Assembly (NCBI GenBank): GCA_045047085.1
Contig: JASFYT010000026.1
Location: forward strand, 12,516 to 76,515
Direction: 5' to 3'
Length of the DNA stretch: 64,000 nucleotides
Source of the DNA: GCA-2401155 sp045047085
Lineage (GTDB): Bacteria > Pseudomonadota > Alphaproteobacteria > Rhizobiales > Rhizobiaceae
Position 1 is the stretch's first letter. The number at the start of each line of letters is the position of its first letter. The translations under genes were made by a program, and so were the position numbers. The notes below the pieces were generated by a model, which was given only the letters and a program-made list of their open reading frames with translations, did no database searches and was not told the origin of the DNA. Positions 53,931 to 62,935 of this stretch are shown here, one piece after another.

Positions 53931-55013
53931 ATGGAAAGACGTAAATTTTTAACTGGAACCGCTGTTGCTGGTGCTGGTGTTGCTTTGGCCGCTCCGGCTC
54001 TTGCTCAATCAGTAATAGAAATGAACATCGTGTCCACATGGCCTCGGGATCTTCCGGGTCTTGGTCTACCGGCTCAGCGGCTTGCTGCTCGTATTGAAGA
54101 GCTGACAGACGGCGCAATCAAAGTGAACTATTTTGCTGCTGGTGAGCGCGTTGGAGCATTCGATTCGTTCGATGAAGTTGCTTCCGGCAACTCACAAGCT
54201 TACATTGCAGCTGATTATTACTGGAAAGGTAAACACTCTGGTTGGGCTCCGTTTACAGCTATTCCATTCGGTCTTACATATACTGAAATCGATGCATGGA
54301 CTAAGTATGCTGGTGGTCAGGAACTCTGGGATGAGCTTGCTGGCGGATTTGGCCTGAAAAACTTTGCAATGGGTAACACCGGCGTTCAGATGGGTGGTTG
54401 GTTTAACAAAGAAATCAATAGCGCAGACGATCTTAAAGGTCTGAAAATGCGTATTCCTGGTCTTGGCGGCGATGTTCTTGCTAAGCTTGGTGCTTCTACT
54501 GTGTCTCTTCCAGGTGGTCAGATTTATGAAAACCTCGTATCTGGTGCGATTGACGCAACAGAGTGGGTTGGCCCATACAATGATTACTTCATGAAGTTCT
54601 ATGAAGCTGCCAAATACTACTACTTCCCGGGTATGCATGAGCCAGGCTCACAGCTTGCTATGGGTATGAATGCTTCATGGTGGGGTTCATTGTCTAAAAA
54701 CAATCAGGCTATCATTCAGGCTGCTTGTAACGAAGAGAATAGCCGTACTGGTGCTGAAACCAACGCAAACAATGGTGAGTATCTTGCTAAACTGATCAAT
54801 GATCATGGCGTTAAACTCCGCGAGTTTAACGACGATGTTTATGATGCATTCGGTGAAGCTGCTGAAGAAGTGCTTGAAGAAGCGCGTGATCACAGTGATC
54901 TTTCCAAGCGCATTTATGATTCAGTTCTTAAAGCTCGTACAGAAATTGGTGGCTGGACTGCTATTTCCGATACAGCTTATGTGTTGCAGCGTAACCGCGT
55001 TCTGAACAACTAA
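53931..55013 (+). CDS. TRAP transporter substrate-binding protein, DctP family
   Basis: A 360-residue exported protein with a twin-arginine-like leader (MERRKFLTGTAVAGAGVALA, cleaved after APALAQ). The DctP pattern is clear, with LKMRIPGLGGDVLAKLGAS carrying the conserved carboxylate-binding Arg and SLPGGQIYENLVSGAIDATE following. The overall type resembles the mannitol/chloroaromatic and alpha-keto-acid (TakP) subgroup. GGGAG precedes the ATG. It is the first gene of a three-gene TRAP operon. The ligand is probably an organic acid, not further resolvable. Confidence 0.93.
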   Translation: MERRKFLTGTAVAGAGVALAAPALAQSVIEMNIVSTWPRDLPGLGLPAQRLAARIEELTDGAIKVNYFAAGERVGAFDSFDEVASGNSQAYIAADYYWKGKHSGWAPFTAIPFGLTYTEIDAWTKYAGGQELWDELAGGFGLKNFAMGNTGVQMGGWFNKEINSADDLKGLKMRIPGLGGDVLAKLGASTVSLPGGQIYENLVSGAIDATEWVGPYNDYFMKFYEAAKYYYFPGMHEPGSQLAMGMNASWWGSLSKNNQAIIQAACNEENSRTGAETNANNGEYLAKLINDHGVKLREFNDDVYDAFGEAAEEVLEEARDHSDLSKRIYDSVLKARTEIGGWTAISDTAYVLQRNRVLNN

Positions 55014-55035
55014 TTTTGCTGTTATTTTGAATATT

Positions 55036-55061
55036 GGAGGCGGGGCCTAGGTCTCGCCTTC
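55036..55061 (+). terminator. Hairpin between DctP and DctQ genes (partial terminator)
   Basis: GGAGGCGGGGC and GTCTCGCCTTC can pair over about 11 bp with some G-U pairs around a CTAG loop. There is only a weak T-rich tail. Such a structure after the binding-protein gene may stabilise its mRNA and raise its dosage, as in the ABC operon at 8832. Confidence 0.45.
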
Positions 55062-55141
55062 TTGGTTGTTATATGTAAATGCGGAAGGGTTTTGCGTTTA
55101 CATGATTAAGTAGGGCGTGGGCATATCGGGGTGATTAATCC

Positions 55142-56167
55142 ATGAATTCTGGTTCAGAATCACAAATTGCAGAATCTGGCGATGTTGTATCTGTAGTCAC
55201 TCAAACGGGAGTGACCAAAGCCGTTAGACTACTGGGCTGGTGCATATTGGCACTGATGGCAGTTTTCGTGGTGAATAATTTTTTAAGCTTTGGCGCAGGA
55301 TTGCCCGGAGCTGGCAGCGCGTTTAGTGAAAGTGGTGGAAGTGCTTTGGGCTGGATGCAATTTGCATTTTATCCCATCGCTATCATTGTTGCCGGGTTTC
55401 ATATTTCCAAATCATCAAACACAACCCTTCGTGCTGATAGTGACAACATTACGTCTATCAACACTTTCCTCGTTCGTGCTGCTTTTTGGGTAGTGCTGTT
55501 GGTAGGCCTTGTTGACGTGGCTATATCCTTTATGAGGGTTGAAGACGTCTTGAAAGTAGTTGTTGGTGAGCAAATGGCAAAGGATTTGGGGCGCTCGCAT
55601 TTTCGCGGTCCCTATGTGCATGTGCCTGTTATGGTGCTTGGAATTATTGTCGCGATGTTTACTCGCACGTTGGGCTTTCATTGGCTTACGTTGTTGATTG
55701 TGATCGCAGAACTACTGATCGTGTTTTCGCGGTTCATATTCTCCTACGAACAGGCATTCTTTGCTGATCTCGTACGGTTTTGGTATGGGGCGTTGTTCCT
55801 GTTTGCCAGTGCATACACGTTGCTCGAAGAAGGGCATGTGCGGGTAGATGTGTTTTATGCGGGATTTAGCGACAAGACCAAAGGCAGGGTGAACGTGGTT
55901 GGTTCGCTGTTTATGGGCGTCGTGTTTTGCTGGACAATCCTTCTCGTTGGTATGGGTGGCAAGGCCTCCATCATCAACGCACCGATTTTCAATTTCGAAA
56001 CAACCCAATCAGGCTTCGGTCTCTATGTTAAATACATGATGGCTGGGTTTCTCGGGTTCTTCGCCATTACGATGATGATACAATTTGTCAGCTACATGTT
56101 TGGCTCCGTCGCGGATGTTCGCGGCGATCCGGGCAAGCGGACGATCGCAGGTCCTGCCGCACACTGA
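55142..56167 (+). CDS. TRAP transporter small permease, DctQ family, with N-terminal membrane extension
   Basis: A 341-residue membrane protein, about twice the usual ~170 residues of DctQ. The last ~160 residues match the DctQ four-helix domain (LIVIAELLIVFSRFIFSY, then the FASAYTLLEEGHVRVDVFY motif with the conserved Glu-Gly-His-Val-Arg, and KYMMAGFLGFFAITMMIQF). The first ~175 residues hold three to four extra hydrophobic segments (AVRLLGWCILALMAVFVVNN and others) that I cannot assign. The next gene, DctM, follows after 34 bases. Confidence 0.88.
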   Translation: MNSGSESQIAESGDVVSVVTQTGVTKAVRLLGWCILALMAVFVVNNFLSFGAGLPGAGSAFSESGGSALGWMQFAFYPIAIIVAGFHISKSSNTTLRADSDNITSINTFLVRAAFWVVLLVGLVDVAISFMRVEDVLKVVVGEQMAKDLGRSHFRGPYVHVPVMVLGIIVAMFTRTLGFHWLTLLIVIAELLIVFSRFIFSYEQAFFADLVRFWYGALFLFASAYTLLEEGHVRVDVFYAGFSDKTKGRVNVVGSLFMGVVFCWTILLVGMGGKASIINAPIFNFETTQSGFGLYVKYMMAGFLGFFAITMMIQFVSYMFGSVADVRGDPGKRTIAGPAAH

Positions 56168-56201
56168 CTGAAGCAATAATCCCAATGGATATGATATAAA
56201 T

Positions 56202-58859
56202 ATGGAACTTCTATTTCTCGCCATTTTAGTCCTTTTGATGGCATTTGCTCTTGCCTCCGGTTATCCCGTGGCTTTCGCCCTTCCAGGATCATCGATTATT
56301 GCTATCGTTCTGGCCGCAATTTGCGGTCATTTTTTCGCCGGTAACGTGGATGCATATTTTGCTGTTGGTGGACCTGGGCAGTGGCTGAGTGCAGGGGTTA
56401 CAAATTTGCGTGGGGTCTTTTGGGAACCGGAACGTGATACTCTGATTGCAATTCCGTTGTTTATTTTCATGGGCATAATGTTGCAGCGTTCGAAGATTGC
56501 TGAAGATTTGCTCATTACCATGGCACAATTGTTTGGTCCTGTACCAGGTGGGCTTGGTATTTCGGTTGTGTTTGTGGGCGCTTTGCTTGCCGCAACAACC
56601 GGTATTGTTGGTGCCACCGTTGTTGCTATGGGGCTGATTTCGCTACCGGCGATGATGCGTAATAATTACTCTCCGTCCCTTGCAACAGGCACAATTGCAG
56701 CTTCCGGCACTTTGGGGCAGATCATTCCGCCCTCGATAGTTTTGATTATTCTTGCAGATCAGCTCTCTAGTGCTGCTGATCAGGCAGGCACCATGCGCAA
56801 GGCGCTGCATAAGGCTTCGACCGGTGAATTTTCAATGCCAAGCAATTTTGCTGTCGGTTCTACCAGCGCAGGCGAGATGTTCCTCGGGGCGTTTGTGCCG
56901 GGTATTTTGCTGGTCTTGCTCTACATGGCATTTATCCTGATTTATGCATTCTTCAAACCAAGTGTTGCGCCTGCAATACCTTTTGAAGGAAAATACAACA
57001 CGGAATTCTTGAAGCGGGTTTTGATGGCATTGATCCCACCTCTGGGACTGATCTTCTTGGTGCTCGGATCAATCATTGGCGGCATCGCGACGGTTAATCA
57101 GGCTGGTGCGATTGGCGCTGCCGGTGCGTTGGTGATGGCGAGTTATCGCCTTTATGAGGGCAAGCGCGGCACCTATTGGCCTGCGATGCTGGCCGGTATT
57201 TCATTGCTTGCAATCGTTGCGGTTCTTGCCAATTTTGACACCAATATCAAAAGTGCCAAAACGTCCCACGATTTTCTTGGCCTGACGCTGGCGGGTATTG
57301 CCACCTTTGGTTTGGTGGTGGCGTTGGCATGGAGCGGTTGGCGTGCATTTAAGATCGACAACACCTTGCATGGTGTGATGATTGAAACTGCCAAAACCAC
57401 CTCTCTTGTTTTTATCATCTTGTTGGGCGCAGCCATGCTGACTGCAGCATTCCGCGCCTTTGGCGGGGAAGAGCTTGTGCGTCATTTTCTTGAAGGATTG
57501 CCGGGCGGCTTCTGGTCGAAATTTGTGGTGGTGATGGGCGTGATTTTCATCCTCGGTTTCTTCCTTGATTTCATTGAAATTGCCGTGGTTGTGGTGCCGA
57601 TTGTGGCTCCGATCCTGCTGGCCGATCCGTCGGCCAACATTACTGCTGTATGGCTCGGGGTGATGATCGGTCTGAATATTCAAACTTCATTCCTGACACC
57701 GCCGTTTGGCTTTGCGCTGTTTTACCTACGCGGGGTCGCGCCAGCTACCGTTAAAACAATTCAGATGTATCGCGGCGTTATTGCCTTTATTGCTCTGCAA
57801 TTATTGGCTCTTGGCATCGTGGGAGCCTTTCCGGCTCTTGTGAACTATCTGCCGAACCGGGTTTCGCTGCTTTCAGAAACGGCACCTCCTCCGCGTAATC
57901 CGAAGCTGCAATATTGCGTTGAAAATATGCTTAGTGAATATTATTCTGAGAATGGCACAGCAATTTCATCAGCAATTACCACTGCAAAGGGGTTGGATTT
58001 ATCCACATTGCCGAAGAAGATGCAGAAGAAACTGGCAGCAAGTTTTGAACATGCTGAGAGCGGCATGGGCCTTTTGGCGAAGGCAATTTCTGCCGAGCAA
58101 GCTGTTAAAGCAGCGTCTGATGGCTACCGTCCAATTCACGGTGAAGTGCGCTCTTTGCAACGCTCAATGCTTCTTGCAACTAAAGAAAACAAGGAGCTTG
58201 AAACTCGTATCAGCAGGTTGCGTGAAGAATCCGACAAACCGGAAAAACAACGGCTCCTTGTGATCGTTCAGACAAATAAGGATGAAATTGCCAAGCTTGA
58301 AAGCATGATCCCGGATGCTTGGGATGAGAAGTTCAAGAAATATAGCGCATTGACCAAAGCTGAACAAAAGGCTCGTTCAACCTATCGTAATACGGTTGAT
58401 GAAGCCTATGAGCCTCTGCAATCGCTTATTGCTATTTTGGCTGATGCCGACAAACTTGATACGATCGAAGCTGATTTGTTGGCGCTTAAAGATAAGATTA
58501 CCACCAGCGACCCTGCCGATATGGTTGTGCCGTTGGCTGAATTCTCAAAAGTAGTTGGAAAAATTGCGGGAACCAACAAGCTGAAATCTGCAATTGGCAA
58601 GGCCCGTCGTGCGCTTAAATCAAGAACGCCAAACAAGGAAAAAGCCTTGGCCCAGATTGAAAAGGCGGAAAACATCTTTGCTAAAGAAAAAGCGTGGCGT
58701 GCCAAAGCCAATGAGGTTCTTGCTCCAGCGCTTATGTCCTATGACAAGGTTATCAGCAGCAATATCGGACTGCGAATGCAGACCCGTCTATCGCGGGATC
58801 AGGCGCTTTATATCGCTTCATGTGGTGCCGGGCACGAGGATGTCTCGCTCAATTTCTAG
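56202..58859 (+). CDS. TRAP transporter large permease, DctM family, with long C-terminal coiled coil
   Basis: An 885-residue protein. Residues ~1-560 form the multi-helix DctM transport domain (LFIFMGIMLQRSKIAEDLL, ASGTLGQIIPPSIVLIILAD, FIEIAVVVVPIVAPILL, then TSFLTPPFGFALFYLRGVAP), including an extra loop at ~190-215 and inserted helices at ~285-355. After ALVNYLPNRVSL (about residue 550) it continues for about 325 largely soluble residues that are Lys/Glu/Ala-rich and predicted helical or coiled coil (MLLATKENKELETRISRLRE, SALTKAEQKARSTYRNTVDE). The usual DctM length is ~430. Its stop codon overlaps the stop of the convergent gene. Confidence 0.9.
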   Translation: MELLFLAILVLLMAFALASGYPVAFALPGSSIIAIVLAAICGHFFAGNVDAYFAVGGPGQWLSAGVTNLRGVFWEPERDTLIAIPLFIFMGIMLQRSKIAEDLLITMAQLFGPVPGGLGISVVFVGALLAATTGIVGATVVAMGLISLPAMMRNNYSPSLATGTIAASGTLGQIIPPSIVLIILADQLSSAADQAGTMRKALHKASTGEFSMPSNFAVGSTSAGEMFLGAFVPGILLVLLYMAFILIYAFFKPSVAPAIPFEGKYNTEFLKRVLMALIPPLGLIFLVLGSIIGGIATVNQAGAIGAAGALVMASYRLYEGKRGTYWPAMLAGISLLAIVAVLANFDTNIKSAKTSHDFLGLTLAGIATFGLVVALAWSGWRAFKIDNTLHGVMIETAKTTSLVFIILLGAAMLTAAFRAFGGEELVRHFLEGLPGGFWSKFVVVMGVIFILGFFLDFIEIAVVVVPIVAPILLADPSANITAVWLGVMIGLNIQTSFLTPPFGFALFYLRGVAPATVKTIQMYRGVIAFIALQLLALGIVGAFPALVNYLPNRVSLLSETAPPPRNPKLQYCVENMLSEYYSENGTAISSAITTAKGLDLSTLPKKMQKKLAASFEHAESGMGLLAKAISAEQAVKAASDGYRPIHGEVRSLQRSMLLATKENKELETRISRLREESDKPEKQRLLVIVQTNKDEIAKLESMIPDAWDEKFKKYSALTKAEQKARSTYRNTVDEAYEPLQSLIAILADADKLDTIEADLLALKDKITTSDPADMVVPLAEFSKVVGKIAGTNKLKSAIGKARRALKSRTPNKEKALAQIEKAENIFAKEKAWRAKANEVLAPALMSYDKVISSNIGLRMQTRLSRDQALYIASCGAGHEDVSLNF

Positions 58860-60163
58860 CCTCTTTCACTACTAAATTGGGCGGGTCGTGCGTTGCGAGA
58901 TTGAACGGGTGAATTTTGCGCGCGATTTTTTGCCTGCCATTTTTTTTCCAGCAGGATGCATGCCCAAATAATGCCGATCATCAGATAAAAGTGTCGCCAG
59001 TGGTCAGTGTCAATTACGATTCCAACGAAACAATGCCCCACGAAAATAACATAGGCGATCTGGTGATAGACCTGCCATGGGCGTGGGCGGAACAGCAACT
59101 TGAAACCCGCAATCAGTGTCCAGAACATCATAGTGAGCCAGCACACAAACCCTATCCAGCCATAGGCCATTAGGGATTTTAGAAAAATGTTGTGGGTGTC
59201 CTCAATAAAATATTTCGGAAAGACCAATGGCCCGATGCCCCATGGATTTTCCAGAGCCATTTTAAAGCCCAGAGCGTGGCGTTCAAACCTTCCCATTGTT
59301 CCGCCGTCATAATCCTGCACGACTTTTGCACGCTGGAGAAATAGACTACTGATTGCATCAATTTGTAATATGGCGAGAATGGCGAAGATCAGAACAGCAA
59401 CACCGCAGACTGCGAGAACGATATATTTAAACCTAACGCGTGCGCGCTGTTCATTGATGAAAAGCAGAGCGTAAAACATGAGCAGGCTAAAAGCAGTGAG
59501 GCCCCATGCAGCACGGGAAAAAGCGAGGAAGAGTCCAAGCGCTAATATTCCCAGCAGGGCTGTAATCGGGATAACGCTTTTCAAAGAGGCGTTCAACAGG
59601 CGATAAACCAGATAGAGAATGGGAGCGGTGAGAAAAGGGCCAAATACATTTGGATCCTGAAAGGCACCTGCTGCGCGATCGAATTTGGTGAATATGGCAA
59701 ACCCTGAAACCTGGAAATATCCCAACAGTCCAAGCATGGTGGAAAGTGTAGCGGAGGCTACATAGACATTGAAAACGAGAGGTAATCGTTTTTCATCATT
59801 TGAAATGATGATGGCAAAAAATACGGAGGTCAGCGCCAAAAAAAATGAAACTGCCACATAGGTGAAGCCGCTCTTATGATCGGCCATTTGAAAACTCGAT
59901 ATAATTCCTCCGGTGTTGAATATTGAAAACAGGATCAACAGTGGAAATATCGCGCGCGGAATGCGCAGGCCGAGCATGAACCATGCCGCGAGTGTGACGA
60001 TGAGAACGAGCTCGTACGGGGCAGGTTCAAAGATTACAAAACCGCCCAAAAAAATGATTATCCCAATCATCGAATTTTGTAACCGATGAGCAAACCTGGA
60101 GCTGGCACGGTTAGCGGTTTTGCGCGTGGCTTTGATTAATGGAATTTCTGCCGTAAGCATCAT
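58856..60163 (-). CDS. O-antigen ligase (Wzy/WaaL-like) family membrane protein
   Basis: A 435-residue inner-membrane protein with about ten or more TM helices. The periplasmic loop is seen around LQRAKVVQDYDGGTMGRFERHALGF and ENPWGIGPLVFPKYFIEDTH, with the terminal His-Asn of the O-antigen ligase Wzy_C pattern (DTHNIFLKSLMAYGWIGF). Family members polymerise or ligate surface polysaccharide. It is divergent from the Wzz-like gene (291-base gap), so the two probably act on the same polysaccharide. Its stop codon overlaps that of DctM. Confidence 0.88.
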   Translation of the reverse strand: MMLTAEIPLIKATRKTANRASSRFAHRLQNSMIGIIIFLGGFVIFEPAPYELVLIVTLAAWFMLGLRIPRAIFPLLILFSIFNTGGIISSFQMADHKSGFTYVAVSFFLALTSVFFAIIISNDEKRLPLVFNVYVASATLSTMLGLLGYFQVSGFAIFTKFDRAAGAFQDPNVFGPFLTAPILYLVYRLLNASLKSVIPITALLGILALGLFLAFSRAAWGLTAFSLLMFYALLFINEQRARVRFKYIVLAVCGVAVLIFAILAILQIDAISSLFLQRAKVVQDYDGGTMGRFERHALGFKMALENPWGIGPLVFPKYFIEDTHNIFLKSLMAYGWIGFVCWLTMMFWTLIAGFKLLFRPRPWQVYHQIAYVIFVGHCFVGIVIDTDHWRHFYLMIGIIWACILLEKKWQAKNRAQNSPVQSRNARPAQFSSERG

Positions 60164-60454
60164 TGTTTTGTTACTGGGGTTCGTTACTGGTTGTTGTTGA
60201 TTAGGGCGAGGGGTATCCCACCGCGCATTGGTTACTAAAAAATGAATTATCTTGGTTAATAGAGGGTAAATTTTAGCGAGAATGGAGACGCTTTTTTTGG
60301 GATAGTTTCAGCAATGCTAGTCTATGGGCGCATGAAAGGGCAGCTATCATTCTAAGAATTTTTACCGATTGTCTGAGAATTAATAACTTAGTTACCTTAA
60401 TCCTTCATTTTCTGGTCATATTCGTAAATGCATTTTATCCTTCAGGAGTCCGTT
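60164..60454. other. Divergent promoter region of polysaccharide genes
   Basis: A 291-base AT-rich gap. GTTACTGG occurs twice (60170-60177 and 60183-60190), a direct repeat 13 bases apart. No RNA gene or terminator is evident. Confidence 0.4.
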
Positions 60455-62494
60455 ATGTCAGCCCAGCAATTCCAACCAGAAGATGTCGATATCGACATCC
60501 ATGGATTGTTGAATGAAGTGTGGCAGAAAAAATTCACGATTTTTGTAATAACCTGTGCAACAGCTGTGTCGCTATTTTTAACTTTTTCTTCCTTATCTCC
60601 GCTCTATAAATCGAGCTCACGTGTATTAATCGAAAATCGCGAAACGGTGTTTACCCGTGCCGATAATTCCAGGGTGCGTTCTGAACTTTTCGACAAAGAG
60701 GCGATTGGCAGTCAGGTTGAAGTGATCGGCTCTGATACGGTCACGTTAGCGGTGATTAAAAAGCTAGGTCTGTCCAAAAAGGGAGAATACTCTGGTGAAA
60801 GTGAAAATTCGCTGGCCTCAGATATTCTGTCAGCTATTGGATTAGGCAAACCTCATAACGGTGTTCCTCCTGAGGTTAAGCTGTTGGAGAAGTTCAAAAA
60901 GAACCTGACTATTTTTGCCGTCAACAATTCCCGGGTGATTGTGGTTGAGTTTTCTTCCAAGAACCCAAAAACGGCGGAAGCCGTGCCAAATGAAATCATG
61001 GCTGAATTCCTGAAGCTGCAAAAAGACGCGAGCCTTACCGCAACGCAGGATGCCACCCAGTGGCTTGGTCCGGAGATTGACAGTTTGCGCGATAGGGTTC
61101 GCAAAGCCGAAGCAAAGGTTGCTTCGTTTCGTGCGAACTCAGATATTCTTGCAGGCAATAATAGCGGGTTTTTGGCCACCCAACAATTATCAGAAATCTC
61201 TTCCGAATTGACCCGGTTACGTGCTGAGCGCTCCTCTGCTTTGGCGCGGGCAGCTTCAATGCGTAAGGCTCTTAAGAGAGGGTCTTCACTTGAATCTATA
61301 CCGGAAGTGGAAAGTTCGGTGACCGTTCAACGACTTCGCCAGAACAAACAAACCTTGAGCGCGCAGATTTCACAATTGTCGATTAGCCTGCTACCCAACC
61401 ACCCCAGATTGAAAGCGTTGCAATCCCAGTTGGCAAATGTTGATCGTCAGATTGTAACAGCGGCCAAGAACATTCTCACCGGGCTGGAAGATAATGTTGA
61501 TTTTACCAAGGAAAAAGAAGCGGAACTGCGCCGGGAAATGAACCGGCTGAAGTCTGAATCTTCCCGGGTTGGCGAAGCGGAAGTAGGTTTGCGTGCGCTT
61601 GAACGTGAAGCAACTGCAGAGCGTGAATTGTTGCAAGCTTATCTCAAGCAGTTTCGCGAAGCTGCAAGTCGGCAAAACAATCAGTTCGTACCTGTAAATG
61701 CCCGCGTGATTTCAAAAGCCGGCCTACCGTTGAATCCCTATTTTCCGAAGATTGTTCCTTATACAATCGCTGGATCGGTTGCTGTATTTATTTTAACTGT
61801 AATGGGTATTCTTGCATGGGTGCTTTTAAGTGGTCGTGCCTTTATTAAACCAGAAGCGGTTCCAGAAACGGTGACTGTTCCAATTGCAGATAACGATAGT
61901 GGCGCAGAAGGGTCGTTGGTCTATTCGGAAGAAAATGTGGCTCAAGTTCTCAATATATTGGGGCAGGCGCGGGTCGTGATGATGACGGCGAGCGAACATT
62001 CTGTTTCTTCAATTGGTTGGAAGTTTGCGCGTAACCTCGCATTAAATGGGCGGAGGGTTGCGCTTGTTGATCTTGCTGCTGGTCTTGAAGCCACGTCGAA
62101 AATGCTTGGCAGGGTTGATTTGCCGGGCCTTGGAAATGTGATTAATGGCACCGCAGAATTGACCGAAGTAACGTATAATGATCGTGGGTCATCGGTGCAG
62201 ATCATTCCGGCAGGTCAGGTGCTGGCGAGAGATGACGGGCAGGGAGTGCAGCATCTTTCCCAATTGCTTGATGGATTGTCCAAGATTTTTGATTTTGTGA
62301 TTATTGATTGTGGTGGAACATCGGCAGATGGCATCTATCCGATTGCGCGAGCTGATACGGTTGTGGTGGTGAATACCATTGGCAGCGATGTGGAAAGCAG
62401 TCTTGTGCTTGAAGGAGAACTAACCAGTCGCGGTTATCAGGAAGTGGTGATGGTGAATGCCAGAGATTCTGGTGACGTGTCCCACGCGGCTTAG
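60455..62494 (+). CDS. Polysaccharide chain-length regulator (Wzz/GumC) with degenerate BY-kinase domain
   Basis: A 679-residue protein. The cytoplasmic N-terminus and TM1 (about residues 28-50, IFVITCATAVSLFLTFSSL), a long periplasmic region with coiled coils (ELTRLRAERSSALARAASMR), TM2 (~437-459) and a C-terminal cytoplasmic domain (~495-679) are typical of Wzz-BY-kinase proteins. The C-terminal domain keeps the P-loop NTPase fold but the motifs are lost: the Walker A site reads TASEHSVSSIGWKFA with no GK(S/T), and Walker A' is VALVDLAAG. The Tyr cluster is absent. GGAG seven bases upstream supports ATG 60455; an in-frame ATG at 60428 is less likely. Confidence 0.88.
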   Translation: MSAQQFQPEDVDIDIHGLLNEVWQKKFTIFVITCATAVSLFLTFSSLSPLYKSSSRVLIENRETVFTRADNSRVRSELFDKEAIGSQVEVIGSDTVTLAVIKKLGLSKKGEYSGESENSLASDILSAIGLGKPHNGVPPEVKLLEKFKKNLTIFAVNNSRVIVVEFSSKNPKTAEAVPNEIMAEFLKLQKDASLTATQDATQWLGPEIDSLRDRVRKAEAKVASFRANSDILAGNNSGFLATQQLSEISSELTRLRAERSSALARAASMRKALKRGSSLESIPEVESSVTVQRLRQNKQTLSAQISQLSISLLPNHPRLKALQSQLANVDRQIVTAAKNILTGLEDNVDFTKEKEAELRREMNRLKSESSRVGEAEVGLRALEREATAERELLQAYLKQFREAASRQNNQFVPVNARVISKAGLPLNPYFPKIVPYTIAGSVAVFILTVMGILAWVLLSGRAFIKPEAVPETVTVPIADNDSGAEGSLVYSEENVAQVLNILGQARVVMMTASEHSVSSIGWKFARNLALNGRRVALVDLAAGLEATSKMLGRVDLPGLGNVINGTAELTEVTYNDRGSSVQIIPAGQVLARDDGQGVQHLSQLLDGLSKIFDFVIIDCGGTSADGIYPIARADTVVVVNTIGSDVESSLVLEGELTSRGYQEVVMVNARDSGDVSHAA

Positions 62495-62529
62495 GATTAT
62501 TCTTGGCTCGTGGAGGTAGTATAAGTTAT

Positions 62530-62632
62530 TTTTTCTCACGGCGTATCCAAGCTTTGCTTGGGCTTGCGAAAGCGCGGCGCAACTAGCGCCGAGCGGCTTT
62601 TTGCCGCCTTGAACGTGGCCATGGGTGAGAAG
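62530..62632. repeat. Compact cluster of hairpins, possible structured RNA or repeat element
   Basis: Within 103 bases lie three perfect hairpins: CCAAGC-TTT-GCTTGG (62547-62561), GGCGC-AACTA-GCGCC (62576-62590) and GCGGC-TTTTT-GCCGC (62593-62607), plus a short GCTT-GCGA-AAGC stem. The flanks TTTTCTCAC (62531-62539) and GTGAGAAGA (62625-62633) are inverted and could close them into one multibranched structure. On the minus strand a 28-codon frame (62536-62622) reads MATFKAAKSRSALVAPRFRK and then ends. It separates convergent genes. Confidence 0.7.
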
Positions 62633-62653
62633 AAACTACTATATGTGTAAAGC

Positions 62654-62860
62654 TTAACCTTCAGCGCGGAATTCTGCTTCGATTGATTGGATAGCATCGG
62701 CCAAAAGGTTGCGTTGATCTCCGGTTTCTCCGGTGGTGTCGCTGCCGAACTTGTTTTCAAAAGCTTGCATGGCCGAACGGTAGACGCGTAACCGCATTCC
62801 GGTGTCTGGCTTACCCAGTCTATCGAGTGCATTCCTGATATGGCGTTCGTAGTTTATCAT
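62654..62860 (-). CDS. Small conserved hypothetical protein
   Basis: A 68-residue charged helical protein beginning MINYERHIRNALDRLGKPDT and ending SIEAEFRAEG. The combination of YERHIRNALDRLG and MRLRVYRSAMQAFE resembles the N-terminal region of a rhizobial hypothetical protein family, but I cannot name a function. It ends just before the hairpin cluster and lies 75 bases from the end of the convergently read cysQ-strand region. Confidence 0.55.
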   Translation of the reverse strand: MINYERHIRNALDRLGKPDTGMRLRVYRSAMQAFENKFGSDTTGETGDQRNLLADAIQSIEAEFRAEG

Positions 62861-62935
62861 CTAGTATTTGTCGGTGTTCAGGCAATATTGCAACTTCTAT
62901 CCAAGACCGTAGCCACTAGGATACCACAAAATCAA

